From IMG/VR virus record IMGVR_UViG_3300009173_000061, positions 1-27,970 of that record: a DNA stretch of 27,970 nucleotides; one strand, written 5' to 3'. Shown here one piece after another: positions 1-6,047 of the stretch. Every line of letters begins with the position of its first letter. Within the stretch, counting starts at the first letter, position 1. Made by a program: the position numbers and the translations under genes. The notes beneath the pieces were generated by a model. It searched no databases. It saw only the letters and a program-made list of their open reading frames with translations, and was not told the DNA's origin. This DNA is from a virus.

Positions 1-935
1 AAACTCACCATTGCCTTCATAGCATTATAGAAGTCTTGACCGACAGGATTCTCTACCACCTGTGGCTGGAGCCACTGCTCTAATTCTCCACGGAGCTTCG
101 ACAAAAGCGCACCAGCTTCCTCCGATGTATAACCTCCCGGCTGAATTTGTTCAATATCATCTGGGTGCATACCGGGCAGCAAGGAACCATCTCTTAAATC
201 AAATACGTTTGGATAAATGCCTCCGGTCTTTTCGTCGTCGGCACCAAATATTTTTGCATCAGTGTTGGCAAGAGCCTTGTGATAACCTCGTCCTCGGACA
301 ACATATTCTTGATAGTCCTGAGAAATTTCATCAGTCATCTCGGCACCCACAGTCCTATCTCGGTTCTGATCTCGATCAACTGACACGCTCGGAGGCACAT
401 TAATCAAAAGCACACCAACGTCATATCCCCATGCCTGCAATTCTTTTATTCTGGGGATTATTTTTAAACCTTTCTCCGCATCATCGCAGTCGGGACTGTC
501 CTTTGGACACTCTACGCCCTCTCCCGTAGTATCAAAAATGAGTGGGGTGCCAGTAGCCAAAAAATTAATTGTTCGGTTGCGAACTCCGTTCTGAAAGATT
601 TTTCTCGACTGTTGTTGAACTTTAAAAAGGTCGGGATCTTGTGATTTAGTAGCAAACTTTAAAGAAACTCCGAAGGCTGGGAATACATCTTCAATTGCAA
701 CATCTGGGTTGGAGTCTTCAAACCCCATAGGGGCAGAAATTCCAATCTGTCCAGAAATAAAACTTTTACCTGAACCCGCTGGTCCCAAGACAAAAAGAGC
801 CTTGAATGGGTGCTTGTTTTTCCTAATAGTTTTCTCTGACAACAACTCAGGATACTCTAGAAAGTAACTCCCCTGTTCCTCCAGTGCCTCCTTAATAAGT
901 TGTTTCATTGTTTGCAGCGTTATATCACTTGCCAT
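1..935 (-). CDS. P-loop kinase / zeta-toxin-like ATPase, 3' end cut by the window edge
   Basis: The frame is open from the ATG at 935 to base 1 (311 codons), so the C-terminus is missing. A Walker A motif GPAGSGKS lies near residues 50-57, and a stretch reading LINVPPSVSVDRDQNRDRTV comes near residue 180. That layout, a P-loop followed by a hydrophobic strand and an Arg-rich lid-like segment, is typical of small-molecule or polynucleotide kinases and zeta-toxin-like phosphotransferases. The substrate cannot be read from the sequence. The start overlaps the end of the upstream membrane-anchored gene by 11 bases, so the two are probably co-translated. It is the last gene of a late-looking group (head-internal protein, membrane metallopeptidase, membrane protein), which may hint at a role in the virion or the late phase. 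The P-loop is sure. The kinase subtype is inferred. Confidence 0.7.
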   Translation of the reverse strand, partial: MASDITLQTMKQLIKEALEEQGSYFLEYPELLSEKTIRKNKHPFKALFVLGPAGSGKSFISGQIGISAPMGFEDSNPDVAIEDVFPAFGVSLKFATKSQDPDLFKVQQQSRKIFQNGVRNRTINFLATGTPLIFDTTGEGVECPKDSPDCDDAEKGLKIIPRIKELQAWGYDVGVLLINVPPSVSVDRDQNRDRTVGAEMTDEISQDYQEYVVRGRGYHKALANTDAKIFGADDEKTGGIYPNVFDLRDGSLLPGMHPDDIEQIQPGGYTSEEAGALLSKLRGELEQWLQPQVVENPVGQDFYNAMKAMVS

Positions 936-1473
936 TATTTTGTTCCTCCAAAGTCTTTTTAGCTTTATTAATCTCTAATTCATGCACAGCCAACCAATTC
1001 ATAGCATCACTAAATGTATCCCATTGGACCATATGCTCATATGGTTGCATACCTGACTTAATTAGTGCCGCCGATGACTGTTTGTACTCAATAAGCGCAT
1101 AATTATTTAAATTCCAAACACCCTTAAGTTCTTCTTTTCTTGGATTAGCCCACAGCGTTGCGATCCCATCTGCATCTTCGGCGTTTATTCTTATTCGTGT
1201 TTTTTCGCCACTCAGCAATTCAACCTCGATCCCGTCTGGATTATTGATGGTCTTTTTTAAAATATCCTGAGCCTCGTCTATCGTGGCTGCATAAGCTTCG
1301 TGCCAATATCTCATTCTTCCATAGTGGGTCATACAGTCTCTCAGTAACCTTATTGCTTGGATTTGTGCGATAGTCATTGTCCTGATTGCGGCTCCTGTAG
1401 TAAATAGACTGGAAGTAGTCTTACCAACCAAGTATCCCACAAAAAATATAATGATATACCAAGGAAAATCCAT
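925..1473 (-). CDS. membrane-anchored protein of unknown function
   Basis: The 182-residue product begins with one hydrophobic segment (about residues 4-22) and then has a soluble, mixed-charge domain rich in Trp and Ala. This is consistent with a single N-terminal membrane anchor. I do not recognise the family. Its ATG shares a base with the stop of the upstream metallopeptidase-like gene (TAATG at 1475-1471), and its stop lies inside the following kinase gene, so the three genes look translationally coupled. Pairing with a multi-pass membrane protein suggests both act at the host membrane, but that is inference. Confidence 0.7.
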   Translation of the reverse strand: MDFPWYIIIFFVGYLVGKTTSSLFTTGAAIRTMTIAQIQAIRLLRDCMTHYGRMRYWHEAYAATIDEAQDILKKTINNPDGIEVELLSGEKTRIRINAEDADGIATLWANPRKEELKGVWNLNNYALIEYKQSSAALIKSGMQPYEHMVQWDTFSDAMNWLAVHELEINKAKKTLEEQNNGK

Positions 1474-2357
1474 TATTTTGTCTTTTCCAGTGCGTCTAAA
1501 AGCAAATCAAACTCATCGTGATCTAGTGCATTTTCCATCTTCAAACAGGTCATCACTTCTGAAAAATGTTCCTCAACCATTTCTTTTGGCGAGGTATGTT
1601 TCCCACTCATTTCTCCAATAGCGTTGTTATACCACTCGGCACCTGCCATGTAATAATAATTCGCACTTAGAAAGTTCTTTACCGTAATTTGAATCGGCGC
1701 AATGTTTTTTAAAGGTAAGCCGTGGACAACATGTAGTCCAAGAAGATTGATTCCATAGCCACGCATTTCAAAACGTGATCTATGCCGACTCGGAATTCCC
1801 GGCGTCAAGTTCAGCAGAAAAACCAACGATGCCAACCACCAAGGGCTAAACCAAATTGATAATATAGACATTAGCGAAAGGGTTGACAAAATCTGAGGCG
1901 ATAGATACAGTAAAGAAAATAGAACATTACCATGCGATGCCGCATCTGCCAAATGCACACCTTCATGAGCCAAAACAAGAATGCAGCCACGCACCTTTGC
2001 CGTACCCAACGCTTCAAGGTCGCCCCACTCTTTATACTTCTCTGGGTCTATAGACTTATAGTGCCCACCGATTGCTTTCAGTTTCTCTTCGTCGGTAAGA
2101 GTTTTGGCATCCAACAACTCAAACATCTTTTTGTCTGCAACTGGATAATAAACATGAGGATAAACGGTTGTTATGAAGTTCGTGAGGAACCTCTTATTAA
2201 AAAACAAAAGCCCACCTATGAGTTTCATAAGTGGGTGATCTTTTGTTCTTATTCTTGTGCCGTAAGTCTCATATAATGAGTCACGCAGAACTTTGTATGC
2301 GTTTAGTGCTTGCCCACCTGAAATGGGTACACCACCGCCGTCGATTTTTCTTCCCAT
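1473..2357 (-). CDS. membrane HExxH metallopeptidase-like protein
   Basis: The 294-residue product has HEGVH at residues 131-135, the zinc-binding HExxH pattern, on a predicted helix (ILVLAHEGVHLAD). Two hydrophobic segments follow (about 145-165 and 167-187). A conserved-looking FEMRGYG comes next, whose Glu197 is a candidate third zinc ligand, 62 residues after the second His. An HExxH helix followed by a Glu in an E-x-R-G/A-Y context is the gluzincin-type arrangement of zinc peptidases. A possible membrane-embedded active site is therefore reasonable, but no substrate can be named. The Shine-Dalgarno site before the ATG is weak (GTGATGG), and a terminator-like hairpin lies just upstream. 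The stop overlaps the next gene's ATG. The motif is certain; peptidase activity is not. Confidence 0.65.
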   Translation of the reverse strand: MGRKIDGGGVPISGGQALNAYKVLRDSLYETYGTRIRTKDHPLMKLIGGLLFFNKRFLTNFITTVYPHVYYPVADKKMFELLDAKTLTDEEKLKAIGGHYKSIDPEKYKEWGDLEALGTAKVRGCILVLAHEGVHLADAASHGNVLFSLLYLSPQILSTLSLMSILSIWFSPWWLASLVFLLNLTPGIPSRHRSRFEMRGYGINLLGLHVVHGLPLKNIAPIQITVKNFLSANYYYMAGAEWYNNAIGEMSGKHTSPKEMVEEHFSEVMTCLKMENALDHDEFDLLLDALEKTK

Positions 2358-2375
2358 TGACCATCACTCACAACG

Positions 2376-2416
2376 AAAAAAGGAGAAAGTAGAAAGACAA
2401 GTCTTCCTTTACTTTC
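2376..2416 (-). terminator. probable Rho-independent terminator after the head-internal protein gene
   Basis: On the minus strand the arms GAAAGTA and TACTTTC (2416-2410 and 2391-2385) enclose a second pair, GGAAGAC and GTCTTTC (2407-2401 and 2398-2392), with a two-base offset on one side and a tiny loop. The T-rich stretch CCTTTTTT follows at 2383-2376. The hairpin starts at the stop codon of the acidic/basic gene (2411-2409). It would separate that abundant-looking transcript from the metallopeptidase gene downstream. Confidence 0.55.
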
Positions 2417-3077
2417 GTCGCTTTGCTTTAGTGCTTCGGGTAGCTTTACGGGAACGTGTTGGCGTTGGTCGCTTAGTACGCTTAGTGCGTGATTCATTGC
2501 GTCTGCTGCGTGATGCTTCGGCTTCTCGTACAAGACGAGCAGCGACACGTCGAGCAACCTCTTTCACCAAGTCGTCATCGTCGTCGCCATCGGCGTCGTC
2601 GTCATCAGATTCAGTTACAGGCTCTTCGTCGTCTTCATCATCATGCTTAGCTTCGTATCGTCTAGCGGGAGGCTCTTCCTCGCCACCCATCGGATCTTCA
2701 GCAGCAGCCATCGGATCTTCAGCAGGCATTTCTTCACCACCCATCGGATCTTCAGCAGGCATTTCTTCACCACCAGCATCACCAGATGTGCTGACAGGTA
2801 CGCCAGTTACATCAGATACAGCCTTTGCGATTGCATCTACAATTGCGACAACATCTTCTTCGGCAACATCAACAGCACCACCCATTTCATCGGGTAGCTC
2901 TTCAGCACCCATTTCATCCGGTAGCTCTTCAGCTTCGGCATCAGCAGCCATAGGATCTTCACCGGGAAGTTCCTCTTCTGCGTCATCCTCGAAAAATCGA
3001 TCACTAAATGTATCGATCTCTGCTAGCCTCATCATGCGACGAATCGTGTTCTCTTCTAGAAGTTTCTTCTTACTCAT
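2409..3077 (-). CDS. low-complexity acidic/basic protein, candidate head-internal (capsid-targeted) protein
   Basis: The 222-residue product has three zones. The first is a short N-terminal amphipathic leader, LLEENTIRRMMRLAEI (residues 6-21). The second is an Asp/Glu/Pro-rich middle with internal repeats, GGEEMPAEDPM twice in tandem and EELPDEMG twice. The third is a Lys/Arg/Ser/Thr-rich tail of about 45 residues that could bind DNA. Leaders of this form precede many low-complexity proteins in T4-like marine phages. The RLAE within it resembles the LxE cleavage site of the T4 gp21 prohead protease, so the leader may be a capsid-targeting sequence removed on maturation. That reading is inference. 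A good ribosome site (AGGAG, nine bases before ATG) is present, and a terminator-like hairpin follows the stop. Confidence 0.75.
   Translation of the reverse strand: MSKKKLLEENTIRRMMRLAEIDTFSDRFFEDDAEEELPGEDPMAADAEAEELPDEMGAEELPDEMGGAVDVAEEDVVAIVDAIAKAVSDVTGVPVSTSGDAGGEEMPAEDPMGGEEMPAEDPMAAAEDPMGGEEEPPARRYEAKHDDEDDEEPVTESDDDDADGDDDDDLVKEVARRVAARLVREAEASRSRRNESRTKRTKRPTPTRSRKATRSTKAKRRK
2710..2774. repeat. tandem 33-base coding repeat (two copies)
   Basis: Two copies identical over 32 bases lie at 2710-2741 and 2743-2774, a 33-base period. They encode two successive GGEEMPAEDPM units of the acidic region. Partial further copies of the EDPMGGEE unit flank them. Perfect identity at the DNA level suggests recent slippage or unequal recombination. 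Confidence 0.85.
2881..2934. repeat. tandem 27-base coding repeat (two copies)
   Basis: Copies at 2881-2907 and 2908-2934 differ at only a couple of bases and encode the repeated EELPDEMG-containing nonapeptide in the acidic part of the candidate head-internal protein. Confidence 0.8.
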
Positions 3078-3203
3078 TGTTATTTTCTCCTAACATTAAT
3101 GTTTCAAGTTAACAAAAACTTGTCTTTCTTCATTCTATAAATAGTTCCCCGACTGCGAAAAGGCGGGAAATTGTCTCTTAACCTTTAATAATTAGATAGT
3201 CAC

Positions 3204-3452
3204 TTAAAAAGTGCCTTTATCGTTCTTCGCTAAGGCTTTTCTAATCTTAATTAGTGTTGCGTCCTCAATTTGCTTAACTCTTGGAAAACTAATCCCTTCT
3301 CGTTTTGCAATTTCTCGGAGCGTCATCGATCCATGTTTCTTAACAGCAATAAGAGTGCAGTTAAGGTCGTCCTCATAATTTAGCCATTGTCGGCAATCTT
3401 TGTTTGGACAGGACACATCCAGCTTCCTACATAATTTAGCACATTCTCTCAT
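3204..3452 (-). CDS. sigma factor region 4-like helix-turn-helix regulator with Cys-rich N-terminus
   Basis: The 82-residue product has a clear helix-turn-helix at residues 43-74. Its LREIAKREGISFPRVKQIED matches the pattern of sigma70 region 4.2 (LxEIAxxxGISxxRVxQIE), the part that reads the -35 box. No region 2, which would read the -10 box, is present in the protein. The N-terminus has C4, C8, C15, C20 and C32, which could hold a metal. A stand-alone region 4 recalls T4 gp33, a sigma region 4 analogue that binds the polymerase beta flap during late transcription. Function as a middle or late co-activator is an inference. The gene lies directly upstream of the candidate head-internal gene, where late transcription might begin. 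Confidence 0.7.
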   Translation of the reverse strand: MRECAKLCRKLDVSCPNKDCRQWLNYEDDLNCTLIAVKKHGSMTLREIAKREGISFPRVKQIEDATLIKIRKALAKNDKGTF

Positions 3453-3463
3453 CTCATTCTCCT

Positions 3464-3787
3464 TTAAATACCAGTTTCTTTTTCTAATATATCAAAAATT
3501 GTTTCAATCTCATTCTCATTCAAGCCAAACTTTTTTTGAATCTCTGTGGCTTCGGCACGTTCCTTTTTAATGACTGATTGTTGTCGTTTACTTTGACGCT
3601 CATGCCTCTCTTTGCATTCACTAATATACTTGATTATTTCTGGATTTTCTTCCAAATAACCACTTATTAAAAATCTAAAAAACTCTCCTTGCTTTATTCT
3701 ATCGTAATGCAGCTTAATCTTCAAATCGGCGTGTCTTTTGTCTGTTTCATAAAACACAACTCTTTTATTTATCTCCCCATATGCCAT
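3464..3787 (-). CDS. small charged protein, possible ribbon-helix-helix-like N-terminus
   Basis: The 107-residue product has an N-terminal strand-like segment (KRVVFYE, residues 8-14) followed by two predicted helices. A long charged coiled-coil-like helix (about 55-85) and a short C-terminal acidic helix complete it. The strand-helix-helix start is reminiscent of ribbon-helix-helix DNA binders, but I do not recognise the family. Its ATG shares a base with the stop of the IMP dehydrogenase gene (TAATG), and the sigma-like regulator follows 11 bases later, so it sits among probable regulators. Confidence 0.65.
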   Translation of the reverse strand: MAYGEINKRVVFYETDKRHADLKIKLHYDRIKQGEFFRFLISGYLEENPEIIKYISECKERHERQSKRQQSVIKKERAEATEIQKKFGLNENEIETIFDILEKETGI

Positions 3788-4818
3788 TAGCGATACCTTT
3801 TTAAAATATGCGCTGAGCTTTCAGCCTGACCCGCATCTGTCTGGCGAATAAACACTGCCTTACTTTGGAGTTCCCACATTGATCTTGCGCCAGTATAAGA
3901 AAACCCAGACTTAATATTGCCCTTCATTTCTTGAAGGATTTTAGTTACATCGCCCTTCCAAGGCACCATACTTGAAATGCCCTCTGGAGAACTTGATTTT
4001 CCTCGCCAATTCATTTGAGCGTCCCTACTTGCCATTCCACGATACTGTTTAAAGTTTCCATCTGGAGTTTTAAGAAGTTTTCCCGGCGACTGATCCGTTC
4101 CTGACAAAAGGGAGCCGACCATAACAAAATCTGCTCCTGCTGCGAAAGCTTTCACTACATCGCCAGCATTTCTAATCCCGCCATCGGCAATAATCTTTAC
4201 GTCGCCTGTCCACTCAGAACGGGCACAATCAAAAATAGTTTGAAGACCCGGTACGCCATGCCCCGTTTGGACCCTTGTGGTACAAATACTTCCACCGCCA
4301 ATATTACATCGAACGGAGTTTGCGCCCCACTCTGCTAAAGCGTCGAATCCTTCAAGTGTCGCAACGTTGCCAGCCATGATATGAAAATCTGGAAATTTTT
4401 GCCGCAAAAAAATTAGTGCATTCTGCATTAGCGAGTGATGCCCGTGTGCAACATCTATACACAATAAGCTTGCACCAGCACGAACTAACTCCTGTGCTCT
4501 TTCTTTATAGTCGCCCGTGACGCCAATAGCCGCACCGACAACAGCATCTTGTGGAAGACACTCAATGTGCTTACACTGGTCTTCAACAGACATATACCTG
4601 TGGATAATTGCCATGCCACCACTTGAGTGCATTGCCGCCGCCATATTAGATTCAGAAATTGTATCCATCGGGCTTGCAATAATAGGAAGCTCCAAGTGAA
4701 GTTTTTCATCTAGATCGCTCCCAATATCAATTTCTTCTCTAGAGTTAATGTCGCTGTATTGTGGTTCCAACAACACGTCTTGATAAGCCAATGCTTCTTT
4801 GTTAAGATATATGCTCAT
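3787..4818 (-). CDS. guaB: IMP dehydrogenase-type protein lacking CBS domains
   Basis: The 343-residue barrel protein belongs to the IMPDH/GMP reductase family. It has the catalytic-loop sequence GGGSICTTR with catalytic Cys179, the nucleotide-binding IADGGI, and MVGSLLSGTDQSPG. The details favour IMPDH over GMP reductase: AHGH, the TDQSPG form after the barrel glycine loop, YRGMAS, a PEG in the flap, and a C-terminal TDAGQAESSAH. The length, however, is that of a GMP reductase, because the usual pair of CBS regulatory domains is absent between residues about 85 and 95. IMPDH converts IMP to XMP with NAD, the committed step to guanine nucleotides. Loss of CBS would remove allosteric purine control. 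The start overlaps the end of the methyltransferase gene by 17 bases. Confidence 0.85.
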   Translation of the reverse strand: MSIYLNKEALAYQDVLLEPQYSDINSREEIDIGSDLDEKLHLELPIIASPMDTISESNMAAAMHSSGGMAIIHRYMSVEDQCKHIECLPQDAVVGAAIGVTGDYKERAQELVRAGASLLCIDVAHGHHSLMQNALIFLRQKFPDFHIMAGNVATLEGFDALAEWGANSVRCNIGGGSICTTRVQTGHGVPGLQTIFDCARSEWTGDVKIIADGGIRNAGDVVKAFAAGADFVMVGSLLSGTDQSPGKLLKTPDGNFKQYRGMASRDAQMNWRGKSSSPEGISSMVPWKGDVTKILQEMKGNIKSGFSYTGARSMWELQSKAVFIRQTDAGQAESSAHILKRYR

Positions 4819-5317
4819 TTTTTATTCCTTTTGAATTTATAGTATATATTTTTGGGTAATTCCCACCATATAGAGCCGTCAGTTCTGGTCTAAACACAAC
4901 CACCGCAGACGGGAACGGTGCAGAGTTTTTGCTGTCGCCAAACTTCAACCTGCCTTTAATAAAATGTATTTCATGTGCCTTCATGCAATACTCATGCCAA
5001 TACTTAGTATCGGTACGGGATGGGATCAAGCATACCACCACTGTTTTTTGCTTCTGTCCCTCTTCATATGCCTTCTTAATCCACTTGGCGATGCCCCTAC
5101 CATATGGAGGGTTCATAAATACTGAATTTCCAGACCAGTCTTGAGCCAGACCATCATCTTCTTTAGTAAAATATTTTTCACACTTTGCTGTGGCGTCTGT
5201 TGCACAGGGATCTAAAGTAAAATTATACCTTTGGGAGAGTTCGTCAAAAAAGCCTTGCGGAGTTGCCCAGCCGTCGTTCTCTGAACTAAACATTACTTTT
5301 AGTGTCTTCTTGTCCAC
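4802..5317 (-). CDS. phage DNA N-6-adenine methyltransferase (Dam type)
   Basis: The product matches the phage Dam family. It has a WATPQGFFDEL start, a TLDPCAT segment corresponding to the cofactor-binding region, and the catalytic NPPYGRG, the D/NPPY motif of adenine-N6 methyltransferases. A FPSAVVVFRP strand closes the fold. At about 171 residues it is the usual length. I choose the GTG at 5317 because a strong GGAGG lies six bases upstream (5328-5324). The TTG one codon earlier is too close to it, and the ATG at 5293 has no ribosome site. It probably methylates phage DNA to avoid host restriction or to mark replicated DNA. Recognition of GATC is suggested by the family and not shown here. 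Confidence 0.88.
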   Translation of the reverse strand: MDKKTLKVMFSSENDGWATPQGFFDELSQRYNFTLDPCATDATAKCEKYFTKEDDGLAQDWSGNSVFMNPPYGRGIAKWIKKAYEEGQKQKTVVVCLIPSRTDTKYWHEYCMKAHEIHFIKGRLKFGDSKNSAPFPSAVVVFRPELTALYGGNYPKIYTINSKGIKNEHIS

Positions 5318-5579
5318 CAAGTACCTCCGCTACAATTTTTTGAGCCAACTTCCAACAGTCTGGACAATACAAGTTTACTTTTCCTTCTTTTTCTCTGACG
5401 ACAACACGCCAAGACTCCACCATGCTCCGGTCTTTTTTATCAAACGTAATTTGACAGTTCAAACATTCGTCATCGATCTTGTCGAACATGTTGAGCTTCT
5501 GTTCCATTTCCTTCTCAGCCAACTTTTTATCTTTGTTGATCCGCTTCTGGTTGTTTCTTTTTATTTTATTCTTAGACAT
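5286..5579 (-). CDS. small zinc-ribbon protein (CxxC ... CxxC)
   Basis: The product starts with a Lys/Arg/Asn-rich segment (about residues 1-30) and ends in a domain with CLNC and CPDC about 35 residues apart. Between them lies SWRVVVREKEGKVNLY, as expected for a zinc ribbon. The ATG at 5579 forms TAATG with the dUTPase stop, and a longer in-frame reading to 5639 would lie wholly inside dUTPase, so 97 residues is preferred. The basic N-terminus and zinc ribbon suggest nucleic-acid or polymerase binding, but no function is known to me. It overlaps the methyltransferase start by 32 bases. Confidence 0.7.
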   Translation of the reverse strand: MSKNKIKRNNQKRINKDKKLAEKEMEQKLNMFDKIDDECLNCQITFDKKDRSMVESWRVVVREKEGKVNLYCPDCWKLAQKIVAEVLGGQEDTKSNV

Positions 5580-6037
5580 TATTCTCCCGTACTTCCTAGT
5601 GCGCCCGTGCCCCGGTTGCTCATCGTAATAGTTTCCCAACCATATAAGTCTCCATTGTGCGTCTCTAACGCTCTAAAATGCACGGTCGGCACCATCACCA
5701 ATTGAGCAATCTTTGTACCCGGCTCAATATATTGTTGAGTTGTGCCAATGTTATGCAAATCAATGAACACTTCACCATCGTAGCCACTGTCAATACAGTG
5801 TGCCCCAACAATCAAGTCTCGCTTTGCTGCCATCCCCGAACGGTTCATTACCTGTAACATAAAGCCATGTGGAATACCAAACCTCAACCCAGTCTGCAAC
5901 AGCCTGTTTCTACCGGGCGTGATCTCTAAACGTTCACCGTCTTCTGGTGAGAAAAATACATCCAGCCCCGCATCACTGGGATTCGCTCGCACTGGTGGGG
6001 TAACGTTCTCTCTTACTCTACTATATTCAATAATCAT
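5579..6037 (-). CDS. dut: dUTP diphosphatase (dUTPase)
   Basis: The 152-residue protein is a trimeric-type dUTPase. All five motifs are visible in order: DAGLDVF (about residues 23-29), NRSGMA (65-70), a third motif around IDSGYDGEV, PGTKIAQLV (about 106-114) and the C-terminal RGTGALGSTG. The third motif carries the catalytic Asp and the Tyr that stacks on uracil. The enzyme removes dUTP and supplies dUMP for thymidylate synthesis. A strong AGGAG precedes the ATG. It lies just downstream of the polymerase III alpha gene and is coupled to the zinc-ribbon gene. Confidence 0.93.
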   Translation of the reverse strand: MIIEYSRVRENVTPPVRANPSDAGLDVFFSPEDGERLEITPGRNRLLQTGLRFGIPHGFMLQVMNRSGMAAKRDLIVGAHCIDSGYDGEVFIDLHNIGTTQQYIEPGTKIAQLVMVPTVHFRALETHNGDLYGWETITMSNRGTGALGSTGE

Positions 6038-6047
6038 TCTGTTTCTC

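Noticed and set aside
1883-1911. TTGACA-17-TACAGT on the plus strand inside the metallopeptidase-like gene
   Set aside because: The -10 match is only four of six, and there is no plus-strand gene to serve. Likely chance.
2293-3093. A 266-codon plus-strand open frame, Ser-rich
   Set aside because: It is the mirror of the repetitive acidic/basic gene on the minus strand. Its Ser/Arg runs come from Asp/Glu codons read backwards, and it has no ribosome site.
3135-3142. TATAAATA, the T4 late promoter core, on the plus strand
   Set aside because: It points away from all genes. The minus-strand equivalent was not found in front of late-type genes, so a single match is likely chance.
3145-3169. GC-rich inverted repeat (TTCCC(C)G / CGGGAA) in the gap between the sigma-like and head-internal genes
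   Set aside because: The stem is short with a bulge and has no T-run on the minus strand, so I do not call it a terminator.
3787-4818. Calling the IMPDH-family gene a GMP reductase on length
   Set aside because: AHGH, TDQSPG, YRGM and the AGQAES-x-x-H end are IMPDH-like; the length alone reflects the missing CBS domains.
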